Assembly: GCA_017614995.1 (NCBI GenBank)
Contig: JAGAAX010000048.1
Location: forward strand, 1-51,208
Direction: 5' to 3'
Length of the DNA stretch: 51,208 bases
Source: Spirochaetaceae bacterium
GTDB taxonomy: Bacteria; Spirochaetota; Spirochaetia; Treponematales; Treponemataceae
A model generated the notes under the pieces. It made no database searches. It was not told the origin of the DNA and saw nothing but the letters and a program-made list of their open reading frames with translations. Shown piece by piece: positions 1 through 7,318 of this stretch. How positions within the stretch are numbered: the stretch's first letter is position 1; every line of letters begins with the position of its first letter. Both the position numbers and the translations under genes were made by a program.

Positions 1-62
1 AAAGTTGTATTATATGAAAAACTGTGTTAGATTTAGAAAAATCAGGCATTTTAGAGGTTTAT

Positions 63-1001
63 ATGTGCGATCTTTCGCTTGTTGTTCCATGCAAAAACGA
101 AGAAGAGTCAATTCCATTTTTTTATAAAGAAGCCGCAACTGTTTTAGACAAGCTCAAAGAAAGCCACAGCATAAAAGAAGCCGAATTTGTTTTTATTGAC
201 GACGGCTCGGATGACAAAACTCTTGAAATTCTAAAAAGCCTTTCTGAAAAAGATTCACGCGTTCATTATATCAGCTTTTCAAGAAACTTCGGCAAAGAAG
301 CTGCCCTTTATGCGGGCTTAAGCCGCGCAAAAGGCAGGTTTGTCGCTACGCTTGACGCAGACTTGCAGGATCCGCCCGACATGCTCGGAAAGATGTTTGA
401 CGCAATCTTAAATGAGGGCTACGACTGTGCTGCTACAAGACGTGCGACGCGGGCGGGCGAGCCTGTTATCCGCTCGTTTTTTGCGCGTATGTTCTATAAG
501 ATTATGGGCAGGCTCTGCGACATTGAGGTTGTAGACGGTGCGCGCGATTTCAGGCTTATGACGCGTAATTACGTCAACGCGGTTGTTTCGCTGTACGAGA
601 AGAGCCGCTTCTCAAAGGGCATTTTTCCATGGGTCGGCTTTAAGACAAAATGGTTTTCTTACGACAACAGAGAACGCGTTGCGGGCACAACCAAATGGTC
701 TTTTTACAAGCTTTTTATGTACTCGCTCGACGGAATTACGGCTTTTTCTGTAAAGCCACTGATGCTTGCAAGTGTGCTCGGTTTTGCCTCGGTGATTGTT
801 TCGTTTGTATTCATAGTTTTTATAATTGTGCGGAAAATCCTGTTCGGCGACCCTGTCGCAGGCTGGCCTTCTATGGTCTGTATAATCTTGTTTTTGGGCG
901 GCTTGCAGCTTTTTTCAATCGGAATCCTCGGACAGTATCTCTCTAAAATCTATATCGAAACCAAAAACCGCCCCCTCTTCATAGTCCGCGAAGAAAAGTA
1001 G
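63..1001 (+). CDS. Family 2 membrane glycosyltransferase (GtrB/DPM-like)
   Basis: Transfers a sugar from a nucleotide donor, probably to a polyprenyl phosphate at the inner face of the cytoplasmic membrane. This follows from its similarity to the bactoprenol glucosyltransferase/dolichol-phosphate mannose synthase type. The N-terminus opens with LSLVVPCKNEEES, followed by a VFIDDGSDD nucleotide-binding segment and a TLDADLQDPPD metal-binding segment, the usual GT-A landmarks. Two hydrophobic helices near the C-terminus (about residues 230-260 and 270-295) give the usual two-helix anchor. The ATG at 63 is preferred because AGAGG lies about 6 bases upstream. An in-frame GTG at 24 would add 13 residues with no family support. 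The gene stands alone ahead of a tRNA, so the acceptor cannot be read from context. Confidence 0.85.
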   Translation: MCDLSLVVPCKNEEESIPFFYKEAATVLDKLKESHSIKEAEFVFIDDGSDDKTLEILKSLSEKDSRVHYISFSRNFGKEAALYAGLSRAKGRFVATLDADLQDPPDMLGKMFDAILNEGYDCAATRRATRAGEPVIRSFFARMFYKIMGRLCDIEVVDGARDFRLMTRNYVNAVVSLYEKSRFSKGIFPWVGFKTKWFSYDNRERVAGTTKWSFYKLFMYSLDGITAFSVKPLMLASVLGFASVIVSFVFIVFIIVRKILFGDPVAGWPSMVCIILFLGGLQLFSIGILGQYLSKIYIETKNRPLFIVREEK

Positions 1002-1016
1002 CGTGCACAAAAGCAT

Positions 1017-1045
1017 TTGCATTTTTGCATGTTTTTTGTTATTCT
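1017..1045 (+). promoter_or_regulatory. Candidate sigma70 promoter for tRNA-Arg
   Basis: TTGCAT at 1017-1022 and TATTCT at 1040-1045 are separated by 17 bases. The predicted start falls a few bases before the mature tRNA at 1060. The match to consensus is moderate only. Confidence 0.35.
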
Positions 1046-1059
1046 TTCTAAGTATTTTT

Positions 1060-1133
1060 GCTCCATTAGCTCAGTTGGATAGAGCGGTTGCCTCCTAAGC
1101 AGCAGGTCGTACGTTCGAATCGTATATGGGGCG
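1060..1133 (+). tRNA. tRNA-Arg (anticodon CCU)
   Basis: A complete cloverleaf can be folded by eye. The acceptor is GCTCCAT paired with ATGGGGC (one T-G pair), the D stem is GCTC/GAGC, and the anticodon stem is GTTGC/GCAGC around loop CTCCTAA. That puts CCT at positions 34-36 and so reads AGG codons. The T stem is GTACG/CGTAT with loop TTCGAAT. The discriminator is G and CCA is not encoded, so it must be added after transcription. The length is 74 nt without CCA. Confidence 0.95.
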
Positions 1134-1141
1134 AAGAATGT

Positions 1142-1208
1142 GTCATGCTGAGCTCGTCTCAGCATCTGCTTGAGTTTTGAGCAGATTCCGAAACAAGTTC
1201 GGAATGAC
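1142..1208. repeat. Cloverleaf-type mosaic repeat, copy 1
   Basis: The outer frame is GTCAT...ATGAC with an inner ATCTGC...GCAGAT stem. The left arm is GCTGAG/CTCAGC and the right arm is TTCCGAA/TTCGGAA. It belongs to the same family as the elements at 4586, 5752, 41858, 43847 and 48539. It lies just after tRNA-Arg and before the convergent HAD gene. Confidence 0.8.
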
Positions 1209-1222
1209 TGTAATGTGAAAAC

Positions 1223-1885
1223 TTATTTTCTTGGTGTTAAATCTTTCAGTAATGAAGGCAGCGTGTACACGTCTTTTACGCCGGTGACAAGAATGCCGCC
1301 CATGCCCATTTCTAGCGGAACAGCCAAATCAATATCGTAGCGGTCGCCAACAGAAAGACACTGCTCAAAACCAAGCCCAAGATTCTGAGCGGCGCGCTTG
1401 TATGGCAGCCTGTGCGGCTTAGAGACAAAGCACGTATCAAGTGCAATAATTTCATCAAAAAAGCTGATTACGCCCAAAACTTCAAGCGTCTTTTTTGCAG
1501 GAATCATCGGATTGTTTGTAACGGCTGCAATCTTATACTTTTGCGCAAGTTTTTCCATTGTTTCAACGAGTTTTGCGTCATATTCAAGATATTCCGCCGG
1601 GTCTATAAGCTTCTCGCGCCAACGGATGCTTTCTTCAATTGAAATGCCGAATGCTGTCAGCGTGTTGCCAAAGCTTGTCTTTGCGCCGCCATGTTCTTTT
1701 GCCCAGTTCTGGCGGTAAGCGTCAATTTTTGCCTTTGCTTCTTCATAAGCCCAGCCTTTAAGTTTTGCAAAATGCCTTAACTGCACGTCAACCTGCTCAT
1801 GTGCATAAAAGGCGTTTGTATAAAGGGTTGAGTCTATATCGAATAAAATTGCTTTTGTTTCAGCCGGAATGCGGTAAATCTTCAT
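1223..1885 (-). CDS. HAD-superfamily hydrolase (nucleotidase-like)
   Basis: A cytoplasmic phosphatase of the haloacid dehalogenase superfamily. The catalytic loop is FDIDSTLY near residue 15, motif II is VTNNP around residue 122, a lysine follows in VSKPHRLP, and motif IV is GDRYDIDL near residue 182. The helical cap between motifs I and II fits subfamily IA. The DxDSTLY form resembles pyrimidine 5'-nucleotidase-like members, but the substrate cannot be read. The start overlaps the end of the FGGY kinase gene by 4 bases (ATGA), so the two are translationally coupled. The length of 220 residues is normal. It may dephosphorylate a sugar or nucleotide linked to the kinase and PRPP synthetase upstream; that is inference only. 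Confidence 0.8.
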   Translation of the reverse strand: MKIYRIPAETKAILFDIDSTLYTNAFYAHEQVDVQLRHFAKLKGWAYEEAKAKIDAYRQNWAKEHGGAKTSFGNTLTAFGISIEESIRWREKLIDPAEYLEYDAKLVETMEKLAQKYKIAAVTNNPMIPAKKTLEVLGVISFFDEIIALDTCFVSKPHRLPYKRAAQNLGLGFEQCLSVGDRYDIDLAVPLEMGMGGILVTGVKDVYTLPSLLKDLTPRK

Positions 1886-3102
1886 TTTGAAGCGTACCCG
1901 CTTTCCAAGTTTTTGTGCGGCTCAAAAATGCGCGCGGTCTTAACAAGTGCTTCCGCGCCTTCTTCAAGTGAACTGAAAAAGCCCATGCCTGTAAAAGCTG
2001 TAATTGCATCGCCCATTAATTCTGCATCAAGCATCTGCGTGGTTTCAATGTTTATGCCGAGTGTGTCTGCCTTAAACTGGTTCCATGGCGTGTTGTGCGC
2101 CTGACCGCCTGTAACGCGCATAGACTTAATTTCAAAGCCTGTGGCTTTTTCAAGAACGGCGATGCTCTGCTTTATTTCGGCTGCAATGTCTGATATAAGC
2201 CTGTAGCCTTCAGACTTTTTGTCATTTAAGATTGCTAAAACTGTTTCAGCCGGTGACCAGTCGCGGAATTCTGAATTTTTCTTGAAATTTGCAAATTTCG
2301 CGCCAGAATCCGGCAGAAGAACCGAAGCGTTCCACAAGCTGCTTATTACAGACGGCAGCGTGCGGATATTGCTTTGAAAGACCGGCTCTGAAACACAGAG
2401 ATTAAGCCCCTCGCTTGAGCCGGCTCTGTCGCAGAGTCTGCCCGGCTTTAGTGTCGCTGTGCCTATAAGTGCAGCGACAAAATCGGGCGTTCCGCAATAG
2501 ACTTTGACGCCTGTGCTCAAATCAAGCTTTTCTGCAATGGCGGCGGTAAGGCTGCCTGTGCAAAAGCCAGGTGCAACAAACGGCGGAAGCTTTGCTCTGT
2601 CTATGCCGCAGCGTGATAGCACCTCATCGTTCCAATATGCGGCTTCAAAGCGCTTTTCAGGCAGAATGGTTATTGCTGTTCCGGTCAGCGCATAAATCAA
2701 ATATTCAGGCCCTGAAAAAATGTAAGCGGAAGCGTTCCATTGTGAAGGGTAGTGTTCCATGCAGTAAAGCAGCTTGGGCAAAAAAAGGCTTCTGCCAGAA
2801 AGCGCGGCATATTTTGCCTGCTCTCCGTCTGTGCCGTTAGGTTCGTTCCACAAATGAATGAATTTATCTGATGCGATTGTAGGACCGTTGCCAGAAATGC
2901 AGATTGCGCTTATGGCGGGGCATTGTTCAGCGTTTTTTCTTAAAAGATGAAGAGCGGCTGTCAGAGCGTCAAGCCAGCAGTCTGGTGCAGACTTATTCTC
3001 AAAGCGGATTCTTGCAAATGAAAATACCGCGCCGTCAGGGCTTATCAATGCTCCTTTCAGCGAAGAAGTTCCAATGTCTGCGCAAAAAACGGCTTCGTTC
3101 AC
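1882..3102 (-). CDS. FGGY-family carbohydrate kinase
   Basis: An ATP-dependent sugar kinase of the FGGY (xylulokinase/glycerol kinase) family. The N-terminal phosphate-binding loop is CADIGTSSLKGAL at about residues 7-19. A GTPDF segment near residue 205 provides the catalytic-base region, and VTGGQAHNTPWNQ near residue 330 is the adenine-binding region of the C-terminal lobe. At 406 residues it is shorter than the roughly 480-520 usual for xylulokinases, so the substrate is uncertain. It begins one base after the prs stop codon and overlaps the downstream HAD gene, forming a three-gene operon. Co-expression with PRPP synthetase suggests pentose or pentose-phosphate supply, but this is inferred. 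Confidence 0.8.
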   Translation of the reverse strand: MNEAVFCADIGTSSLKGALISPDGAVFSFARIRFENKSAPDCWLDALTAALHLLRKNAEQCPAISAICISGNGPTIASDKFIHLWNEPNGTDGEQAKYAALSGRSLFLPKLLYCMEHYPSQWNASAYIFSGPEYLIYALTGTAITILPEKRFEAAYWNDEVLSRCGIDRAKLPPFVAPGFCTGSLTAAIAEKLDLSTGVKVYCGTPDFVAALIGTATLKPGRLCDRAGSSEGLNLCVSEPVFQSNIRTLPSVISSLWNASVLLPDSGAKFANFKKNSEFRDWSPAETVLAILNDKKSEGYRLISDIAAEIKQSIAVLEKATGFEIKSMRVTGGQAHNTPWNQFKADTLGINIETTQMLDAELMGDAITAFTGMGFFSSLEEGAEALVKTARIFEPHKNLESGYASK

Positions 3103-3103
3103 A

Positions 3104-4342
3104 CTATTCAGTTTTTACAAGCTTGTCGATGATTGTGCGGTTGTCAAGAAGGTCGCTCAACGACTGGTTGTGGTGAACTCTTGAGATTACGTTTGCAAAA
3201 AGCCCGGTAACATTTGTGTTGATGTACCATTCGCATTTAAGCAGCTCTTCGTGGTAAACGGCGTTTGTACCGATGATGCGGTAGAAGTAGCCTTTCTGGT
3301 AAGCTTCGTTAAACTGCTCGATTGCGTTGCCTGTAAAGAATGGCAGACTGATTGCAGCGATAACCTGTTTTGCGCCCTGCTGCTTTAAGAATTCCATTGC
3401 CTTAAGCAGAGTGCCGCCTGTTCCGAGCATGTCGTCAGCCATAAAGACTGTCTTGCCCTGCACGTCGCCCAAAAGCTTGACGGCTTTAATGTTTGTTTCG
3501 TGCGCGTTCTGCGTAACAATGGAATAATCGCGCTCTTTGTAGATAAGCGCGAGCGGTTTTTTAAGACCGGTGGCGTAGAACTTGTTTCTGTCTACAGCGC
3601 CTGTGTCCGGCGAAACTACAACAAAATCATCTTCTTTTGAAGTCAAATCTACGATTTTAGAAAGTTCGCGGATAATCTGGTAGCTTGCATGAAGGTTTTC
3701 GATATTTGCTTTATTGAAAGAATTTTCAATTTCGCGTGAGTGAATGTCCAAAGTGATGATTCTTGAAACGCCGAGGTTCTCGTAAATGTGGCCGAGGAGA
3801 CTTGCCGTAAGACCTTCGCGTCCCTTCTTTTTGTGCTGGCGGCTGTAAGGATAAACAGGCACTACAAGAGAAATATTTGCCGCTCCTGCCTGTCTTACGG
3901 CGTCAATTGTAACAAGCAGAGACATTACGTGGTCGTTTACAGACAAGCGGATTTTGTTCTTTCCGCCGTTCAATGGAATTTCCTGATGGTTTTCGACATC
4001 CTGGAAAATGTAGATGTCTTTGCCGCGGATACATTCCTTGATTTCGGTCTTGAATTCACCGTTCATAAAATAGGTGAACTGTGTATCGATTTTGAATTCA
4101 GGCAGACGGTATTTGTCTACAGAGCCTTTTATGCAGGCTTCTGACGCATGAACATCACCAAGAAAGTTTATTTTTTGCTGAAGTTTATCTTTATCGAGCT
4201 CGTAGCGCTTTGCAAGTGCTTCGTTTTTGAGCTGAAACCGATGCTTGTAGATGTGCTTTAAGTGCACAATTACTTCGTTAGCAAAAGCTTCACCACCTGG
4301 ACAGGCAACGATTCCAAGATTCGTCGGTAAAGAATAAGTCAT
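3104..4342 (-). CDS. prs: Ribose-phosphate pyrophosphokinase (PRPP synthetase), long form
   Basis: Makes PRPP from ribose 5-phosphate and ATP for nucleotide, His and Trp synthesis. Visible family marks are SLVVPVYPYSRQHKKKGREG (the ATP-binding loop), ITLDIHSREI (metal and substrate binding), VVVSPDTGAVDR, and the PRPP loop MADDMLGTGGTL. The protein is about 412 residues, against about 310-320 in most bacteria. The excess is mostly an N-terminal insertion of roughly 60-80 residues between the first strand and the FMNGE segment, a form I associate with spirochaetes. The ATG at 4342 has AAGGA about 8 bases upstream; the longer in-frame start at 4420 adds 26 unsupported residues. It is first in the operon with the FGGY kinase and HAD genes. 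Confidence 0.92.
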   Translation of the reverse strand: MTYSLPTNLGIVACPGGEAFANEVIVHLKHIYKHRFQLKNEALAKRYELDKDKLQQKINFLGDVHASEACIKGSVDKYRLPEFKIDTQFTYFMNGEFKTEIKECIRGKDIYIFQDVENHQEIPLNGGKNKIRLSVNDHVMSLLVTIDAVRQAGAANISLVVPVYPYSRQHKKKGREGLTASLLGHIYENLGVSRIITLDIHSREIENSFNKANIENLHASYQIIRELSKIVDLTSKEDDFVVVSPDTGAVDRNKFYATGLKKPLALIYKERDYSIVTQNAHETNIKAVKLLGDVQGKTVFMADDMLGTGGTLLKAMEFLKQQGAKQVIAAISLPFFTGNAIEQFNEAYQKGYFYRIIGTNAVYHEELLKCEWYINTNVTGLFANVISRVHHNQSLSDLLDNRTIIDKLVKTE

Positions 4343-4430
4343 GTGGGCATCCTTGTTTTTTCGTACTGATTTATTACAAAGAACTGTACTAGGTATACCA
4401 TTTTGAGGGGGTTTCGTCAATCATGCGGAA

Positions 4431-4476
4431 GGGGAAGGCAAAACCCTTAATTCGGAAGCACGGTTTTTCCTTCCCC
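4431..4476. repeat. 15-bp inverted repeat
   Basis: The left arm at 4431-4445 (GGGGAAGG then AAAACC, with one mismatch) pairs with GGTTTTTCCTTCCCC at 4462-4476 across a 16-base loop. No T-run follows in the plus direction. It lies upstream of prs. Confidence 0.6.
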
Positions 4477-4502
4477 TTCAACCCCATCCTTTTCCGGCAC
4501 CG

Positions 4503-4529
4503 ATTAGGGGCTTGCTTCGCGCCCCTAAT
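4503..4529. repeat. Perfect 9-bp inverted repeat
   Basis: ATTAGGGGC at 4503-4511 pairs perfectly with GCCCCTAAT at 4521-4529 around loop TTGCTTCGC. It is a stable GC-rich hairpin in the prs upstream region with no T-run. Confidence 0.65.
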
Positions 4530-4585
4530 AACCCCCGATTTTCTACAGTTTAAGTTGTGTTTCGCGGAGAGGGGGCTTTAAAAAT

Positions 4586-4613
4586 GTCATTGTCGGGCTT
4601 GACCCGACAATCT
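4586..4613. repeat. Half copy of the mosaic repeat
   Basis: GTCATT, then arm GTCGGG, then CTTGA, then arm CCCGAC, then AATCT. This is the left half of the element family; no right half follows. Confidence 0.75.
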
Positions 4614-4636
4614 TTTTGGTGCATGTGTGCACAAAT

Positions 4637-4677
4637 GCTGCCGGTTTTGCGTAAGCAAAAGCGGCGCTTTTCGCCGA
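4637..4677. repeat. Dispersed two-hairpin repeat, copy A
   Basis: Two adjacent hairpins. The first has stem CCGnTTTTGC against GCAAAAnCGG around GTAA; the second is GGCGCTTTTCGCC. The reverse complement of the whole 41-base unit recurs almost identically at 46994-47033, over 42 kb away. Confidence 0.75.
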
Positions 4678-4734
4678 TTGTGCTTTGTTTGTAGATTGGG
4701 CTGTTGCGAAAAGAAAAGTGCCGATAAAAATATT

Positions 4735-5745
4735 ATGCAAAACAAAACTTATTCTGCTGCATTGATTGGAACGGGGCGCATTGGCTACAGTCTTGGGCTT
4801 GACAAAAAGCGCGAGCAGCCTGCTTCTCATTCAATGGCGTTGAACGCTGAAAAACGCATAAAGCTTGTTGCAGGCTGCGACATAAATGCTGAAAATCTTG
4901 AAAAATGGCACCGCGCCAACAGACAGGCAAAAGCTTTTGCCACTACAGAAGAGCTTTTCAAGTCGCAGAACTTCGACATAATTACTGTGGCTGTAAACGA
5001 GGACGCACACCTTAAGACTGCGCTTGAGGCAATTGCCGCAAAACCGCGGCTCTTGATTCTTGAAAAGCCGGTTGCGCTTAATATGAGCGACGGTCTTGCC
5101 ATAAAGCGCGCCGCAGAGGCCGCATCTGTGCCGGTGCTTGTAAACCACGAGCGGCGTTTCGCAAAAGATTATGCAAAAGCCAAAACTCTTGTGCCCACAA
5201 TCGGTGAGCTTCAGTCTGTTCATGCGTCGCTCATGTCTGGGCTGCGCGTATATTCTGAAAAAGAAGAAGAGACCGGCGCGTACAGTCTTATTCATGACGG
5301 CACGCATCTTGTGGATATAGTGCGCTTTTTGCTTGATGACCCTGTGCTTGAAAATCCGAATATTTTCGGCATTTTCAAAAGCGATGACGGCGCTGTACGC
5401 AACGTGTCTGCGCAATATCAGACAGAGCAGGGTGCTTCTGTTGTATTCGATTTTTCCGGTCGCAGCAAGTTCTTCGGTTTTGAGATTGTGCTTACAGGCA
5501 CTTTGGGAAGAATTTCAATTGGAAACGGAATTGCAAAGCTTGAGCGCCGCCGCTCGTCAAAGCTGTACACCGGCTTTTATTCGCTGACCAAAGAAAACGG
5601 ACATTTCCCAAAAAAGACAGGCTATTTTGCAAACATGGTGAAAAATGCCGCCGATTTTTTAGACGGAACAGCACCGCTTAAGTCTACGCTCGATACAGGT
5701 CTTGCCGCGCTAAAAATGCTTGAGGACATCAAAGAATCGCTTTAG
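4735..5745 (+). CDS. Gfo/Idh/MocA-family oxidoreductase
   Basis: An NAD(P)-dependent dehydrogenase acting on a sugar or sugar-like substrate in the cytoplasm. The N-terminal Rossmann motif is ALIGTGRIGYSLG (residues 8-20), followed by GCDINAENL at the end of strand 2. The conserved EKPVALN segment near residue 117 contains the catalytic-region lysine, and the C-terminal half is the alpha/beta substrate-binding fold. The ATG at 4735 gives 336 residues, a normal length. Earlier in-frame codons would add 36 Cys/Arg-rich residues lying over repeat DNA. The ribosome binding site is weak. No sugar-pathway neighbours are present, so the substrate is unknown. Confidence 0.85.
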   Translation: MQNKTYSAALIGTGRIGYSLGLDKKREQPASHSMALNAEKRIKLVAGCDINAENLEKWHRANRQAKAFATTEELFKSQNFDIITVAVNEDAHLKTALEAIAAKPRLLILEKPVALNMSDGLAIKRAAEAASVPVLVNHERRFAKDYAKAKTLVPTIGELQSVHASLMSGLRVYSEKEEETGAYSLIHDGTHLVDIVRFLLDDPVLENPNIFGIFKSDDGAVRNVSAQYQTEQGASVVFDFSGRSKFFGFEIVLTGTLGRISIGNGIAKLERRRSSKLYTGFYSLTKENGHFPKKTGYFANMVKNAADFLDGTAPLKSTLDTGLAALKMLEDIKESL

Positions 5746-5751
5746 ATGTAT

Positions 5752-5813
5752 GTCATTGCCCGGCTCGACCGGGCAATCTAATGAGAGGTTGTCGGGTCAC
5801 GCCCGACAATGAC
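5752..5813. repeat. Cloverleaf-type mosaic repeat, copy 2
   Basis: GTCATT, left arm GCCCGG/CCGGGC, AATCT, a short loop, AGGTT, right arm GTCGGG/CCCGAC, AATGAC. It is placed between two convergent genes just after the Gfo/Idh stop codon, so it may also act as a bidirectional transcript end. Confidence 0.85.
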
Positions 5814-5828
5814 ACTTTAATAAAGCTG

Positions 5829-6335
5829 TTAATTCTGCCAAAGCGCCGGATATGTGCTGCGTGCTATTGCGGCGGCTTCTGAATCGAACAGGACAAGATA
5901 TGCGGAAATATCGCCTGCATATTTTGTGATTGTTTCCACTGCCACAGCAATTGCCTCTGCTTTTGGGTAGCCATATACGCCTGCGCTGATTAACGGAAAA
6001 GCCATGCTTTTGCAGCCATTCTTCTGTGCAAGCTCAATTGAGTTTTTGTAACAGCTTTCAAGCAATTGCCTTGCTTCGGCTGCATCATGCTCATAATATA
6101 CAGGTCCGACTGTGTGAATTACATGTCTTGCCTTGAGGTTATAGCCTTTTGTAATTTTTGCCTGACCTGTTTTGCAGCCGTTAAGCGTAATACACTCTTC
6201 AAGCAGCTTTCTGCCTGCCGCCCTGTGAATTGCGCCGTCAACGCCGCCGCCGCCAAGCAGACTTTCATTTGCAGCGTTTACGATTGCGTCTGTGTCAAAA
6301 GTTGTAATGTCGCCTTGTGTAATTTTCAATGCCAT
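5829..6335 (-). CDS. Macrodomain ADP-ribose hydrolase (YmdB-like)
   Basis: Predicted to bind ADP-ribose and hydrolyse O-acetyl-ADP-ribose or remove ADP-ribose from proteins. The single 168-residue macrodomain shows GDIT near residue 8, AIVNAANESLLGGGGVDGAI (residues 17-36, the adenine- and ribose-binding loops), HTVGPVY and the distal phosphate loop ISAGVYGYP. All the usual ligand-binding segments are intact. Its ATG overlaps the last base of the preceding ATPase stop (TAATG), so it is the final, translationally coupled gene of the ABC importer operon. A link between peptide import and ADP-ribose chemistry is not obvious; it may be housekeeping carried in the operon. Confidence 0.88.
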   Translation of the reverse strand: MALKITQGDITTFDTDAIVNAANESLLGGGGVDGAIHRAAGRKLLEECITLNGCKTGQAKITKGYNLKARHVIHTVGPVYYEHDAAEARQLLESCYKNSIELAQKNGCKSMAFPLISAGVYGYPKAEAIAVAVETITKYAGDISAYLVLFDSEAAAIARSTYPALWQN

Positions 6336-7318
6336 TATTCTGCCGCCTCAAAACACCTTATAAGATGTGGTCTGTCTGTTTTAGAAATATCTGCAAGAGG
6401 CGGCATCTGCTTTGAGCAGCGTTCTGTCGCGCGCGGACAGCGGTGCGCAAAAGGGCAGCCAGAAAGTTCTTCAATATTGGTTTTAACTTCGCCGCTTGTT
6501 TTTGTGCCGAAACTCTGCGCGCTTTCAAAGAGAAGCTGCGTATAAGGATGCGCCGCAGTCTTGTAAAGGTCGGCAGCGTCAGCTTCTTCCATTAAACAGC
6601 CGCGGTACATTACACCGATTCTGTCGCAGAAATAGCACGCAATTTTAAGATCATGCGTTATAAAGAGATAAGAAAGCTTGCGTTTTTCGCGCAAGTCTTG
6701 AAGCAGGTTAAGAATCTGCCCCTGAATTGAAACGTCAAGTGCCGAAACAACTTCATCGCAGATAAGCACTTCTGGCTGCATTATAAGCGCGCGCGCAATT
6801 GAAATGCGCTGACGCTGACCGCCAGAAAATTCCGCAGGGCGTCTGTAAAGGTCGTCGGCGGAAAGACCTGTTTCTTCTAGAATTGCGGCTGCCTGTTCTC
6901 TGGCGGTCTGCTTGCCCGGCCAGTGTGCAGACCAGCGCAAGCCGGTTGTAAGCACCTGATAAATGGTCATGCGCGGGTTGAGCGAGCGGGCAGGGTCTTG
7001 AAAAATGTATTTGACTTTTTCGCGGTAGTCTTTAAGCTCTGCGTGCGAAAACTTTGCGGTGTCCTTTCCGTTGTAGCTTATAACGCCGCTGTCTGTCTTG
7101 TACATTCCTACAATCATTCTGGCTGTTGTGGTTTTGCCGCAGCCTGATTCGCCTACAAGCCCATAAGTCTGGTTTTTTCCTATTGAGAAAGAAACGTCGT
7201 TGACTGCGTAGACAAATCTGCCGTAGTTTGCAAAAAAGCCTGCTTCAAGATTGAAGCGCTTTTTTATGTGCTCTGCCTTAAGTACAGGCTCTTTGTCATT
7301 AGATTCAAGTGCGCTCAT
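6335..7318 (-). CDS. oppF: Oligopeptide-type ABC importer, second ATPase (OppF-like)
   Basis: One of two ATPases that energise the Opp-type importer at the cytoplasmic face. The Walker A motif is GLVGESGCGKTTT near residue 55, the ABC signature is FSGGQRQRISIARAL, Walker B is VLICDEVVSALD, and the switch His lies in LFITHDL. A C-terminal Opp/Dpp extension contains SGCPFAHRCPRA with its characteristic cysteines (later ones in RCS and IRC), which in this family carry a 4Fe-4S cluster. The start overlaps the OppD-like gene by 14 bases. The length of 327 residues is typical. The imported substrate may be peptides or sugars. Confidence 0.9.
   Translation of the reverse strand: MSALESNDKEPVLKAEHIKKRFNLEAGFFANYGRFVYAVNDVSFSIGKNQTYGLVGESGCGKTTTARMIVGMYKTDSGVISYNGKDTAKFSHAELKDYREKVKYIFQDPARSLNPRMTIYQVLTTGLRWSAHWPGKQTAREQAAAILEETGLSADDLYRRPAEFSGGQRQRISIARALIMQPEVLICDEVVSALDVSIQGQILNLLQDLREKRKLSYLFITHDLKIACYFCDRIGVMYRGCLMEEADAADLYKTAAHPYTQLLFESAQSFGTKTSGEVKTNIEELSGCPFAHRCPRATERCSKQMPPLADISKTDRPHLIRCFEAAE

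Larger units (their letters stand above)
4343..4734. other. Divergent intergenic region rich in hairpins
   Basis: This is the 392-base gap between prs (minus) and the Gfo/Idh gene (plus). It holds a candidate extended -10 for prs (TGGTATACC on the minus strand around 4392-4400), two strong inverted repeats (4431-4476 and 4503-4529), a half copy of the mosaic repeat (4586-4613) and a two-hairpin dispersed repeat (4637-4677). I see no convincing ORF of its own. Confidence 0.6.

Noticed and set aside
24-62. GTG start 39 bases before the glycosyltransferase ATG
   Set aside because: No ribosome binding site and no family-like sequence in the added 13 residues; AGAGG precedes the ATG at 63.
4627-4734. 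36-residue N-terminal extension of the Gfo/Idh protein
   Set aside because: It is translated repeat and hairpin DNA rich in Cys and Arg; the Rossmann fold starts directly after the ATG at 4735.
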